DNA of 64,000 nt from Siderastrea radians (Eukaryota > Cnidaria > Anthozoa > Scleractinia > Rhizangiidae). Positions 10,761 through 22,092 of this stretch are shown here, piece by piece. The first letter of the stretch is position 1, and every line of letters begins with the position of its first letter. The DNA lies in NCBI GenBank assembly GCA_964017195.1, contig OZ024887.1, forward strand, positions 65,479,246 to 65,543,245. Reading direction: 5' to 3'. The notes beneath the pieces were generated by a model, which was given only the letters and a program-made list of their open reading frames with translations, did not search any database and was not told the DNA's origin. The position numbers were made by a program, and so were the translations under genes.

Positions 10761-13023
10761 TTCTCACTTTCTGTACTTAATGCTGTGTCGTGTTGAGTTT
10801 CTTTGTGGAAATGGCTTAACGCTGGTATTACAGGACGTAAAACGAAGTTATTTCCAAACATTTTAATTCATTTCGTCTATATCAGATTCAGTCAGAGACA
10901 CAACATTGAAAGATTTCTGTTCAAATAAATATAGCAATTCTGACCGCGTAGCAATTTCTGTTTTCGTGATGGAAAGGAATGTCTATCCTATACGTACGTC
11001 GAAGGGAAATTACTAGAAATGCTGAAATACTAACGAGTAATCTAGAACTATCCATGTGCTATTCTTACTCTCAAGCCTTGAAGCAAAATAGCGTTTTTCT
11101 GGCGGACTTACGTGCGAAGCCCCAGGCACCTGCCTTGTAAAGAGAGTTAGTTGTGACATCTGTAGGTAATGAGTAACTGGATGTGGTGCGTTATTCATTA
11201 TGATAAACGGCTCTTCCGCAATCGGAGAAAACAATACAGTGCTTTCTGCTTTCCTTAAACTTAGTATTAGGACATTGTTTATACGTCCGTTGACACAAAT
11301 ACATACATTATTATTCCTGATCTATCCATGATCGGGAAATGTCGTGAACTGTGACCAGACCCTGAGAAATAACTAACATATAAACTTAAATGGAGGCAAC
11401 AGGTCAGGGGGAACACTATTTCGGACTTGAAAGTGACACGATGAACAGGGATCTAGTTACGTCATCTATAAGTATTAACTAAAGATAGCTTTATGGTGAT
11501 CGGCTCTTCTGCAGTCACGGGAAGCAATAAAACTTACTGAAGTCTAGAATTAGGACGCTACTAATGAAGACCGTAGACAGACAGACATTCGTCATTTCTC
11601 ATCGAAAAATTTCGTAACCTATGACCAAACTCTCAGAAAAAACATGTCGGGAGTAAATGCAGACTAATGTCGGAAATGAACTATAGTGATAAGATAAAAA
11701 GGTTTTAAAAAAAAGATATATAAATTGACTCTCCCAGCTTAAATAAACGTGAATAACTCAGATGGTCGGGAAAGCCGATGGAACTGTTTCGACAATCCAA
11801 AAGATCAAAGTAATTATGGTTTCTGGTTTGCCACGGATTGATTTCTGGTCATTTGTTGTGCTCAGCAGCAGAAAATAAATGAGGAAGTTGAATTTAAATT
11901 GCTTTCAGTTAGTTCCGGACATTTCTGGTTTTGTTGGTGGAAATTCGTCAATTTAATTGACCTTGATATAATCTCTTTTTATTATTATGACTTCCCCCCT
12001 CTGTTTTATAGCGAACCTATTTTGCATTTAAATAGAGGGTAAAAATCACCAACATTCACTGAACAAAGGAACGTTGGTCATTATTTTTCTTTTCTTGAGA
12101 ATGAAATCTACGAAAGAAAAATTCGAAAGAAAGAAATCGAAAAATTGGAGCGCCTGTACATGTAGCAACAACATAGTCCGTTCGCTGCTTTGCTTTCAAT
12201 TTGCGCTGTAAAAAAACACTACTCTTGCTGCTCATAAATATTTGCAGCAACCAAATAATAAGGCGCCACCCCAAATAGCTTCAAGTTTAAATTTTTTTGT
12301 GGCGGTGTTCATTTCTTCCGACTTTCGTAGTAATGTCGCGAATGCCAACTGGGCTCTTTTTTCGACCATTTACTGGACAAAACGTTTATTAGAGTTGACA
12401 GATCTCACAGTTTTATTGGCCTGGTCATATTATTAGTGCCGTGCGTTATTGAATCGTTACTGTAGGAGCTCATCAGTCTTCTCAGCTGCATATTCCCATT
12501 AGGCCAAATAAATCCCTCGCGCCGCACGGAATATCACGTAGTATAACGGACAAAACCACAAACAACGTTAAAATCCGCGGTTTTCCTATTACTAACTTCT
12601 CTTCCACCTTCCATCGTTTGGCAAACGATAAAATAAAGCCGAATTTTTTAAGCAAATATTCGAAATAATTATTTCACATGTTTACGTTTCTTTTAAAGGA
12701 TACGGACAGTCCTAATTCATTCTAGATCGCCAAGTCAGATATTGCAAGTCACATTTCTAGACAATTCATTGTTTCCTAAGACGTTTTCAATTTAGCACAA
12801 TTTCTTAGTTTTCCTGAACAAACCGACTCACTTGAAAGCAAACAAAGGAGAATAGTATTCATTAGTTGCTACAAACCCATATGTAAATACTTGCGAACCT
12901 TTCTGTCATACACAAGGAGGACTCCTTGGTCATACACGACAATTTGACCACGAACCAGGATGTCCTTGGCATGACATTCAAAGGAGATTAACATTCTAAA
13001 CGGTTTTTGTTTTATTACTTTAA
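10761..13023. other. Copy A upstream non-coding DNA
   Basis: Aligns with copy B over about 24110-27790 apart from the Tc1-like insertion in B. No coding exon or RNA gene is recognised in either copy. Confidence 0.6.
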
Positions 13024-13571
13024 GAGGGGGACATTGGGTTGCTCGGTTTTGCGGTTTTGGTCACTTTTGAAATCGGTTTTTCGGTTTTTGCACTCAAAAT
13101 CCCCGGTTTTTCGGTTTTGGTAGCCACTGCGGTTTTCGGTTTTTCCCTTTTTGACATTCGGGTTTCGGTTTCTATGAACTGAAAAAAGCGGTTATTCGGT
13201 TCTTGCCAGCAAATTGGCGCATTGTACGAACCTTTTTGAGTTCATTACGAGTTACAAAAGTTTCACCTTCATATCAGACGGAGACGATGGAAGAAGCAAT
13301 TCCTTTGGTTGAACATTGCAAAAATTTTCTTCGGGATAATGCGCATCAAATTCGCGCTACAAGCAGTATAACAGGGGCATTGAATCGTCCCTAAGGCCAA
13401 TATTTTGGCTGTTGTATCAAGGGCTGAGGGATTGAAAATCCCGAATTTGCAGTATTGATCATTATTCTCGGCGTTTTTTTCGGTTTTGAGCGATTTTTCT
13501 TCCGGTTTTTCGGTTTTGGTGAAAATGTTGGCCGGTTTTTCGGTTTCTGATAGGCCCCAATGCCCCCCTCC
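13024..13571. mobile_element. CGGTTTT-rich non-autonomous element, TTAA target
   Basis: Present in copy A, absent from copy B. The ends are inverted (GAGGGGGACATTGGG against GGAGGGGGGCATTGGG) and flanked by TTTAA on both sides (13019-13023 and 13572-13576), which fits a TTAA-duplicating transposon such as piggyBac or Kolobok. Both subterminal regions are filled with the word CGGTTTT in one orientation, and the middle (about 13200-13440) is unique. No transposase. Confidence 0.7.
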
Positions 13572-13904
13572 TTTAACTGTACGTCACTGGTGCAATTTTA
13601 GTTCACTTTGTATGCGCCTTTTACGTGCGAGCTTAACTTTGTTTTCCCGAATTTTCCTGATACTAGTCAAATTGGCTCCAGCGTCCTTTATATTAAGAAC
13701 TTTTGACGCTTAAAAAGACAGGGAGCTACAATTGAATTTCTCATCGGTTGTTGAACGAGGATTCCTTTTGTCCATCAGATTTTAGTTTGACGAAAGCTTC
13801 TAGTCTGAAGAGCCCTAGAAAAACGTGTTTTTCCTCGAGAATTCTATATCGTCAAGAGAGAGCAGAAGTGAATTCGTTAGAGAGATTAACTCTTTTGAGG
13901 AACA

Positions 13905-14858
13905 ATGGAAGCCAACTTTACCCAAGCGCATTTCCCAATCACTTTGACCAACCGATCGACGGCTTTGGTGGTCGCAGATGTTGGAATTCTCTTTTTCATC
14001 AACATCACAGCTCTTTTTGGTAACATTCTTCTTTGCATCGCTTTCTTCAAGAACAACCATCTACGATCTGTCACAAACATACTTGTTTTATCACTTGCCA
14101 TTAGCGACATTGTCATGTCCCTTATCGCCATGCCGCTGTCAGAGGCATCCCTCATTGCCGGGAAATGGACCTTTGGAGCTCATCTTTGCCACGTTCAAGG
14201 ATTTCTAGTGCATTTCTTAGCATTTTTCTCGCTTCAAATGATGGCCCTTACAGCAGTAAACCGTTACTTTCGTGTTATAAAACCAGATTGTTACAAAAAG
14301 ATCTTCACCCCGGGCTACACGACATTGATGATTATCTTCGCGAGTTTGCTGTCCTTCGGGATTTTGGCCAGTATAACGTTTGGGCAGCACGGCAATCTGT
14401 TTGTTTTCCACCCTGGCAAGGCCATCTGCGTAAACTTGTACCGAAGCCTTCTCAGCAGCCAAGTGTACACGATCGTCTCGTGTGTTGCCTTCGTCTTCCT
14501 GCCCGCTTTGGTGATTATATGGTGTTATACCAAGGTCTTTAGAGCAATTAGGAGGCACTTTCGACGACTGGCCGCCAGAAAGACATCCAGCGCCTCCCTC
14601 AACAGTCTCAATCCAGCCGAGATTGTTGTCACTCGAACTGTTTTCGTAATCGTCTTAGCTTTTTTCATTTGCTGGATCCCGTGTATTGTAGTTGACTTTG
14701 TGGATATTATGCGAGACGAGTGGTTTGACCGCCGTGTGTACCTGGCTTACACTTACTTCGCGTACACCTCTAGCGCAATAAACCCCTTCATTTATGGAGT
14801 AATGAACAGGTCTTTCCGTTTAGAATTCTTGAAACTATTGAGGTGCCGCTGGAACTGA
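13905..14858 (+). CDS. Class A (rhodopsin-like) GPCR, intact copy
   Basis: An intronless 317-residue seven-helix receptor of the plasma membrane. It has a short extracellular N-terminus with N-glycosylation sites at N4 and N16. Helix 1 carries GN (39-40), helix 2 LAISD with D68, and helix 3 starts at the conserved C95 and ends in NRY (119-121) instead of DRY. C175 in loop 2 can pair with C95. Helix 6 has CWIP (256-259), helix 7 NPFIY (293-297). The cytoplasmic tail is only about 20 residues. NRY is typical of melatonin-receptor-like receptors, but the ligand cannot be inferred. Helix 7 has Y287 at the retinal-lysine position, so it is not an opsin. The start is the first ATG of the frame and is conserved in copy B. 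A TTTATATTAAG box lies about 215 bp upstream and an AATAAA about 140 bp downstream. Confidence 0.93.
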   Translation: MEANFTQAHFPITLTNRSTALVVADVGILFFINITALFGNILLCIAFFKNNHLRSVTNILVLSLAISDIVMSLIAMPLSEASLIAGKWTFGAHLCHVQGFLVHFLAFFSLQMMALTAVNRYFRVIKPDCYKKIFTPGYTTLMIIFASLLSFGILASITFGQHGNLFVFHPGKAICVNLYRSLLSSQVYTIVSCVAFVFLPALVIIWCYTKVFRAIRRHFRRLAARKTSSASLNSLNPAEIVVTRTVFVIVLAFFICWIPCIVVDFVDIMRDEWFDRRVYLAYTYFAYTSSAINPFIYGVMNRSFRLEFLKLLRCRWN

Positions 14859-14997
14859 AGTTACTGGGATTTTTAAATCCCTTAAAAGGGAAAGCGTTAT
14901 GCACGTATTGCCAAAACGTAGAATGAACGGGGCGCCGGAAGCTTAAAATTGGTTCCCCAAAAAAAGACTTGTAAAGTCAAGGAATGAATGGCCTGAA

Positions 14998-15003
14998 AAT
15001 AAA
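14998..15003 (+). terminator. Polyadenylation signal AATAAA of the GPCR
   Basis: First AATAAA after the GPCR stop codon. It is conserved at the matching place in copy B (near 29227). Confidence 0.55.
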
Positions 15004-15009
15004 ATGTTC

Positions 15010-16930
15010 AAGTAAAAACAGTCGAGATACAACAACAAAAGTTCACCAATGCTCAGTTCAACAATGGAAAAATAAAGTAGAACATGAATATATGCATATC
15101 CTTTGACAGCTTATTTGTAAACAATTTGGAACTGATACGTTCATTATATAAAGAATAATGTTTAGTTATGTCCTTTTATAGTCAAAAAACAGTCCAGAAT
15201 ATTGTTATACCCATTCACCAACTAAAAGTAGTATAGTAGTCTTATTTCATAAGTTTTATGACCAAAGCAACGTTAAGAGTGCAACCCGCAGCTGGAAACA
15301 TAAATTCGGGGCCATCGTTCACAAAGAAAACTCGTAAGGGTGAAGGGTACAAGAGCTCTGTGAGCTGTAAATTGCAGGTTTTCTATTTATTTTATTCATT
15401 TGTTTATTTCATTTACAGTAAGTTATTATTCCTTGGTTCTGAAAGCGGAAAAAGGCTATTTTTTTCCTCGTGAATTGTGAGGCATGATTTTAAATCTTCC
15501 GTGAAGCAAGAATTGAACTTGAAATTTGTGTGAAATGTGATCAGGGGTTAGCCAAACTTGCGGTTGAGATTCTGATCTGGACTAAACGTGAAAAGAATGA
15601 CCCCCTCCCCCTTTCTCTTTATAACCAGACCTAGTGGACATAGAGAGATGTTGTTTTCAGTTTGTTCGTATTAACTTAATGTTTGATGTTAAACGTACAA
15701 TAATAGCAGGTCTTAACCTTTTTTACCCAAATTTTCATTTTGCGAGGATGAAACAGAAAACTAGAGTATTTAACTGGTTCATTTTCCCTAAGTGCTATGA
15801 TTTTTCTGTTAAGTGAGGACCGGTTCATGAGTTACAATTTACGAGCCGATCGCTTTTCACATTTTTCAGTATTTACTCACGTACTAGCTGAAAGAGGTCC
15901 AATTTATTAGCGAAAACATGCGGCCAGCGTTGTTAGTATAATGCGCCTATTTAATAACAGGTAAAAGCAAACATCATTTGTCGTTCAGTTTTCCTAGTTT
16001 TATCAATTAATCTAAAATAAACCTTAGTAGTCTAAGGCAACATTTTCTGTTATTTAGTACTTATATACTTCCGTTAAACCGTTTTCTTTTCTGTTCTTCT
16101 TCAAAGGAAAAAAAATTTTGTGTATCAGTTAAACAATACTGTAAATAAGACGTGTTACTTATGAAAATTATCATACGCTTTGAAAAGCAACGACTTTGTT
16201 ACTTAGTGAAATTCCCAGGCTTTTTTAGGGAATTAAGTTGACACCATGGATGTACAGAGAGGTCGTCCGTTCAACCACACTAAAAGGAACAAAACTGCAG
16301 AGGTTAAGCAATATCATTAAAAAACATACTAATTATAAGAGTATTGTTCTGCCTTTTGATTACCGCTCAAGTATGTAAATATATAGATATGGATCAGTGC
16401 GAGTACAAAACCTGTTACTGTGCAACCGTGATAAAAAAACAAAAAAGAAACAGAAATCCTGGTGCATCAGATAAACAGTCTTTGAGTTTTGAAACAGAAC
16501 GTGCACAAAATAGCATGCTTTCTCCAGTCATAAAAATATATATGCTTTATATATCTTATAGATTAAATTGACATCCGCCCGAGGGTGATAAACGACTACG
16601 CACTGATAATGTCTCTAAAAGTACAGCTGCGTTTTTACGAACTGTACACATCGAGCACGTACACAGTACAGGTTTAACGCTAATCAGTTGCACCGCCAAA
16701 AAACCTTCACTTCAAATCCTGAAAAAATAAATGAACATGGTGAGAAGCCGGTCGGAAATGAACGGCAGTACACCCCAGACAACTACAGTTGAACAGCTTG
16801 CATTTGAATCAGTGAAAGTCGAGGACTTCAACTATGTAGACTTAGAAGTTACAAAATGACAAAATATAAACCGAGTTTAAAAGGAAAATGTGAAGAATAC
16901 ATAAGATATATGGCAGCCACGGACGCTAAG
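15010..16930. other. Copy A downstream non-coding DNA
   Basis: Aligns with copy B (about 29240-31523) apart from a LINE insertion in B. From about 16171 it also aligns with copy C. Small indels between the copies break every short reading frame, so I see no gene. Confidence 0.6.
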
Positions 16931-17085
16931 TAGCCTGCAAGCAGGCTTTCTTAGCGAGCGACTCTCTCAGTGCACGACTCGGTGGCTTTACGGCGAGCCT
17001 CATTCCTTCTTCAGCACAAAAATGGCTGCTCCGCCGCCGAGTTGCGCGCGCAAAAACCCGACTAAGTGAGCCTGCTCACAGGCTA
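16931..17085. mobile_element. MITE with TAGCCTGCAAGCAGGCT ends (copy A)
   Basis: About 155 bp with inverted ends: TAGCCTGCAAGCAGGCT at the left and the complement of TAGCCTGTGAGCAGGCT at the right. It is GC-richer than its flanks. The same element lies at the matching positions in copies B and C, so it was inserted before the duplication. Confidence 0.75.
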
Positions 17086-18601
17086 AACACGGAAAAGCGC
17101 TTAAGAAAAGCGCGCTCTCATTTTTGTGTAAGCAGATTCTTCAACATGCACGTATAGCTTTTGCATATCGCTGCTTATTCTGACAATGTACAAAACGTGA
17201 TCCCATTTTACCACTAAGAAGACCAGTATAAAAGAATCAGCCAAAGATTGAGGATCTAAGTTGTTTATTAGGAGGTATAACATGGTCATAATGTCAGCAA
17301 AACTGGGTCGAAATGTCCTCTTTTGTTTTCCCAGACCTAGGCAGGACGTACCTTTCAAAGGGATATTTGTGGCTTGCACTGTTTGGATTCTTAAGCTGAG
17401 CATCCAAGTCGTAATAAACCCTAAAGATCAGAATTTAATCCCCCAATTTTCGAGCTGCTTGTGGCTTCCTTAAAATGTTAGAAGTCCCTCTTGCGCGCTC
17501 GAAGGGACATTTTTGCTATCTAAGAACAAGAGCAACTTATTGTTTCTCTCGGTTAGGAAAGTTGAAAGTGACATTTTACCAACTAGTCTAAATTAATTAC
17601 AATTAAAACCGAATTTATTAGAAGTTTTTAATCTCTGCACAGATAAGCCACCGAAAGGATCCTTTGGGTGCTCCTGGATGAGTCTCACTTTTGCGTCGGC
17701 GAAAGAAATCACAAGTGTTGGTCTTCGAGTGAAAACTGCTAAGCAGTACTTCCCTGGAGTGCTTTTTCCTTTTTTTTTTTTTTTTCAATTTTGACTTCGA
17801 CACTGTAGGAACGAATATTTTAGGGCGTAGGACCCATGGCTAAATAAAGTGGAATTCAAGGGCACCATCAGTTCACCTCAGGGATCCAAGAATTCAAAAG
17901 AAACTGAAAGACAAAGCAACCATTAGTTTCATCCTGTTTTCCAGCAGGGAAGTAGTAGGCTCAAGGTTTCTTTTTAACAGCCTCTCCCCCCCACCCCTTC
18001 CCCCCAAGTGTTAACGGAAAAGTAGTCATTAACTGTTTTTCTGTTTTTGTTTTGTTTTGTTTTTGTTTTGTTTTTTAACACAAGGCACAATTTTCATCGT
18101 CCTTAATATAACATTTTATTATTTGTTGACTGACCTATCCCTCTTAGTATAGCTTGAGTAAAACAACACCAATAACATATCGATAACATTCTTGTCTGAA
18201 TTAAGTGTGATTAACTGTGAATTTCTGCAACCATTCCCTGTGTTTTGAAGGATTCTCTTGCATCCTGTTATGGACAAATCTGCCGAAGGTGGATCAAAAA
18301 GTGTAGGAAACACAATGGGAGTGCGAAATAATCCTCCGGAAAACAGGGAACAGTTGCAGAAATTCCCACTTAATCTACACTTGCAGAAATTCCCACTTAA
18401 TCTTAAGTTTCTTTATGCAACCGTGCCCAGACTATCAAAACCACAAATTGGCGTCCATTATATCACTGGCTTAAACATCTTGAGAAAAATTCTGCCCATT
18501 ACATTTCATGCCACTGACGATATGTGGTAAGGAAAAGGAATCACTACTTTTCAGCCAACAGAGAGTTAAAGTTAAAAAGGGGAAAGCACCGTGCTTGTTT
18601 T

Positions 18602-18728
18602 TCAATTGCATGGGTTGTCTCTTGGGCAAAAGATGGCATCATATAATGAGGTACAATCTAGGTGCCATTGATAGGCACAGCCTCATGTACGGTTGTCGTT
18701 GTCATCACGGAAAGGCAAGGTCCAGACA
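18602..18728 (-). pseudogene. 3' remnant of the three-repeat secreted protein gene (copy A)
   Basis: The minus strand encodes a decayed version of the C-terminus of the gene at 55145-55810: LPFRDDNDNR, an in-frame stop, then GCAYQWHLDCTSLYDAIFC and PRDNPCN before the stop. The fragment ends abruptly at 18728, where GPCR sequence begins on the other strand. It shows that the duplicated unit once included the 3' end of this gene. Confidence 0.8.
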
Positions 18729-18955
18729 GACTTTATGGATATTATGCGAGACGAGTGGTTTGACCGCCGTGTGTACCTGGCTTACACTTACTTTGCGTAC
18801 ACCTCTAGCGGAATAACCCCTTCATTTATGGAGTAATGAACAGGTCTTTCCGTTTAGAATTCTTGAAACTATTGAGGTGCCGCTGGAACTGAAGTTACTG
18901 GGATTTAAGAAATGGCGTCACGTATTGTCAAAACGTATACGTAGAATAAACATTA
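18729..18955 (+). pseudogene. Third GPCR copy: C-terminal fragment
   Basis: Starts at the end of helix 6 (codons for DFMDIMRDEWFDRR) and continues through helix 7, the stop codon and about 60 bp of 3' flank, closely matching 14693-14920. A C-to-G change and a one-base deletion just before the NPFIY codons shift the frame. There is no 5' part. It abuts the repeat-protein remnant with no spacer, so it arose by a rearrangement joining two parts of the duplicated unit. Confidence 0.9.
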
Positions 18956-18959
18956 CTCC

Positions 18960-19597
18960 TGCGAACTACTGCCCATAGAATATGAAGAGATGGTCGCTTT
19001 TGTATATTTCTGATATTTTGGGGAGGCAAGTGGCTAAGGTTTCTTTTTAGGTTGTCCGGTTACCGATTCGGGAGCTTTAAAGAAATGAATTCGATATTTT
19101 TGTATTCTTCTTGATTTAGCTATAGCACACTAATGAGCAAGATTAGAAGGGGCGTCTCTCAAACTTAAAATCTACCGGCTGCAATGCCTCAGGAATGTTA
19201 GCGCCTCGAATCGTAAGTAGGCTTGCCAGGTTTATTATATTTAAAGGTATTTTACATTATAGTATTCCAGGGCGTCAACTGGGTAATGAAGATACGCTTT
19301 TTCAGTTTTCTTAATTCAGTTCCGTTTATATTTGTTGATCGCCCAATTAACTGACCACTTTGAATTTAAAAGCGAAGAAAGGCTATCGCCAGCTATACAA
19401 GCATCGATACCATCGTGTATATTTGAGGGCACAAACATTTTTGTTGTCCTAAAATGTGCCTTTCTAATTAATAATTATCGCTCGCTCTTCGCAAGATGAG
19501 CAGAGATTATCTTTAGTTCGCGCGGGCGAATTCTACAGTACAGAATATTTTTCTCGCGCGTTTGTCGCGTTCGTCGCCCTTGTCAAGCAAACTGACA
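18960..19597. other. No gene recognised
   Basis: AT-rich sequence between the GPCR fragment and a pogo-like end. Nothing supportable in it. Confidence 0.5.
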
Positions 19598-19599
19598 TA

Positions 19600-19715
19600 C
19601 AGTGGGACCCCGATATAACGAACAACTACCTAAACGAACTATTTTGTTAAGCCCAGTGATAGAAAAATGTAGGAAAAGAACTCCGATATAACGAATCCCA
19701 ATTATAACGAACACA
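19600..19715. mobile_element. Pogo/Tigger-like terminal sequence
   Basis: CAGTGGGACCCCGATATAAC follows a TA and is itself followed by further ATAACGAA units (19615, 19689, 19705), as in the inverted ends of pogo/Tigger-type Tc1-mariner elements. No matching opposite end or transposase is seen nearby, so this is a solo or truncated end. Confidence 0.45.
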
Positions 19716-19724
19716 TTTTGTCAG

Positions 19725-19970
19725 TCCACTGACAAGACCGGACCTTTTCAACCTTTGCTGCGAAACTTTGCAATTCACTTTGTGAAACTTTTGCGGTGAA
19801 GCGTCCGGCTCCACTGATAAGACTGGGCCTTTGCTGCGAAACTTCGCAATTCATTTTGTGAAACTTCCGCGGTGACGCGTCCTTCAGTGACAAGATCGGA
19901 CCTTTGCTGCGAAACTTTACAATTCATTTTGTGAAACTTTTGCGGTGAAGCGTCCTCTGACAAGACCGGT
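19725..19970. repeat. Three-unit minisatellite, period about 75 bp
   Basis: Units beginning CTTTGCTGCGAAACTT at 19753, 19829 and 19902, separated by 76 and 73 bp. Each continues with GCAATTCA.TTTGTGAAACTT or a close variant, then GCGGTGA.GCGTCC. The array follows the pogo-like end directly. Confidence 0.85.
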
Positions 19971-20104
19971 AACGCAGACGCTGACTCGCTGACATGTACT
20001 TTGTTCTCATCACGTTTTGACGTCATCTGTGCGTTATCAGAGTACACACATAGTGAAATTGAAATTGTTAAGTCTTCACTTTTACTACGGTACTTAAATT
20101 GCAA

Positions 20105-21156
20105 TTAGCGCTGTATAAATTATACAAGTCTCATAGTGTCTTTAAAGGTTATCACTAGGTAACAGTATCTGTGCAATTCCTCGGTAAGTGGCAAGTTCGG
20201 CGCCTCGATAAGGTAAGTGATGCAAGTGATGTGATATATAATAGAGGCGAAAAGACTATTTTAAACACGGAACTTGAAAAAAATAACAAATGCAGATCTA
20301 AAGGCCTCCTTTTATTTGCTGGGAGGTTACAAGGTTCAGAAATGACTTTCATGGCTGGCAAAGTTTGTAGGCAATGATTTCCTGGCTAGCACTGCTATCA
20401 AATCTGCCACTGGATGGGAAAACAGAATCCTTCGAGCGATGCTTGCTAGCAAATTAAACTCTCAATCTTTAGCTTGCTGGCTCTGAAGAACGGATAAATT
20501 TTTGCTAGCAAAGTTAATTATGGACCAAAAATAACTCAGTGATTGCTAAATTTTCATGCAAAAAATTCTCTAGTAAGTGTTTTAAAAAACAAGACTACGT
20601 GTGGTAAAGAGACTACAAGACTAAACCAAAACTACGTGTGGACTAGAGCAACAAACAATCAATTTTAGAGAACAAATTCGTTGGGTAATCCTGCATTACA
20701 CCCCATATTTTGCCTTAAATACGAAGCTCAAAATATTCTCATACAAATCCTTCAAAATTCAAACAGATTGTCTGGGCCCCCTGTGATGAGCCTAGCCTTT
20801 TTGTTGAGTTACCTTAGTTTACTTTTTTAAGAATCAACACAAGGTCTGTTGAGGATTATATTGAAGCAGCATTTTCGCAGTCGGATTCGCCATGTTGAAT
20901 GACTTTCTTGACTTCAATTACTCACGAAGAGCTGTCCAAATAAAACGTCCAACCGAAACTTGCGACCCCTCAATCCTGCTCATAGCGACCTTTAGAATAG
21001 AGTTTTGCGAGTTCGAGACTGAGTACGAGTACGAGAACGATTTTTTTCTTCCGTAAAAGCTTTTTTTGTATTTGCCCAGCCCGTCCCTTACCTGTTATTT
21101 TCAGATGTTATCTTTTTATCTTTTCGACTTATTTTCTTTGTCTAATTCCCTCACAG
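20105..21156. other. No gene recognised; presumed intron or flank of the fibrinogen exon
   Basis: No other fibrinogen-domain exon can be read on the plus strand. A pyrimidine-rich stretch ends in CCCTCACAG at 21156. Near 21007 there is a short GAGTACGAGTACGAGAACG repeat. Confidence 0.5.
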
Positions 21157-21388
21157 CAACATGAAATTTACAACTATGGATAACGACAACGACATGTCAA
21201 ATGGAAATTGCGCAAAGCACTACAAAGGGGCGTGGTGGTATAACAACTGCCTTAATTCCAATCTCAATGGTTTGTATCATGGTGGAGCACATGAATCATA
21301 CGCTGATGGAGTCAACTGGGCCACGTTCAGAGGGCTTAAGTATTCACTTAAACGCACCGAGATGAAAGTGAGACCCGTTGGTCAATAG
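21157..21388 (+). CDS. Terminal exon of a fibrinogen-related (FReD) protein
   Basis: Following a consensus acceptor (CCCTCACAG|C), the frame reads [20 protein letters not shown] and continues through [20 protein letters not shown] and [11 protein letters not shown] to a stop. This is the last third of a fibrinogen C-terminal globular domain. It includes the aspartate-rich calcium loop (DNDND), the final disulfide pair (C in GNCAK, C in YNNC) and the terminal strand. The family is secreted and often binds carbohydrate or acetylated ligands (ficolin/tachylectin type). Only about 77 of roughly 210 domain residues are here. Earlier exons are not seen in the preceding 2 kb, so it is either the end of a long gene or an orphan exon. 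Confidence 0.85.
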
Positions 21389-21399
21389 ACCGTTTAAAA

Positions 21400-22040
21400 C
21401 TTATGTCACGTGGTATCTACTCAATGCCTTTTCTTTTCACCTGAGATTTACTTTTGTTACGTTTAGGTATCGTTAAAAGGGTCGTGAAAGTTAAGTCTGC
21501 AAAAAATTAATCCACAGAAAAGAAGCGTACAGGTTTTGCTCAGGCCTTCCGTTATCGTCGTACCACAACGATAAATTAACAGTAGTAAGTTATGTTATTG
21601 TACGAGTTTTTAAGTGAAGTTTTTGCAAACTGGATAACCTCTTTAGTTCTGTTATTTTCCTTCACTTATCAAATGTCGTGACTTTTTCACTCAGGAAAAT
21701 TTTACCAGCCAATTTTTCACGATTCGCGAACTCCAATCCCCGCAAAAAGTAGGGGGCAATAAGGTTTTTAGATAGGCTATTTCTGTCTGTTATAACAAAA
21801 CATACTGAAAAAAACAAAGCATTTTTCCATAGTTTACTCCTGTAGCCGATTAGAGATATACGATCATAGAGCCTAGGCCCACAGCTTGCACAAAATGGCC
21901 GTAAGATACTGAGTGGAGGTTTTATTCTACCTTTTCCAGTGTTCTGGAGCAATATTTCGCCCTCTCTTTAATTTTTGCGCACTATAATGGCTAAGGGACT
22001 GTTCATCCCCAATTAATGAATTACTTGTGATTTGCTGTAA
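21400..22040. other. No gene recognised
   Basis: Sequence downstream of the fibrinogen exon; short chance reading frames only. Confidence 0.45.
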
Positions 22041-22061
22041 GCTTTGATACTTAAATAAAGT

Positions 22062-22090
<29 letters not shown>
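22041..22090 (+). repeat. LINE/SINE-type 3' tail ending in (GAT)n
   Basis: ACTTAAATAAAGTTGATGATG followed by about nine GAT units (22063-22089). A 3' end of AATAAAG plus a short tandem repeat is typical of CR1/L2-type retroposons. The body upstream is not recognised. Confidence 0.4.

Positions 22091-22092
<2 letters not shown>

Larger units (their letters stand above)
7240..18728. repeat. Segmental duplication copy A (interrupted)
   Basis: From 7240 to 7309 and then from 10761 to 18471, this region aligns collinearly with copy B (about 24045-33793), including non-coding DNA. The stretch 16171-18720 also aligns with copy C (50493-55262). Copy A is interrupted by the 7317-10753 and 13024-13571 insertions, which copy B lacks. 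It carries the intact GPCR gene. Confidence 0.9.

Noticed and set aside
13815..14558. Antisense and alternate-frame ORFs over the GPCR (also 28068-28967 in copy B)
   Set aside because: They are shadows of a strongly supported receptor frame and contain no domain features.
13905..14858. Opsin identity for the GPCR
   Set aside because: The retinal-binding lysine of helix 7 is absent (Tyr287 at that position) and the ionic-lock motif is NRY.
17101..17403. Minus-strand 100-codon ORF with relatives at 31781-31996
   Set aside because: The open frame is shared only because the DNA is duplicated. Copy C has indels that break it, and no splice sites or motifs support it.
17618..17803. Conserved KDPFGGLS-type peptide in copies A, B and C and near 59.55 kb
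   Set aside because: The diverged fourth copy differs by an indel that is not a multiple of three, so this is a non-coding repeat.
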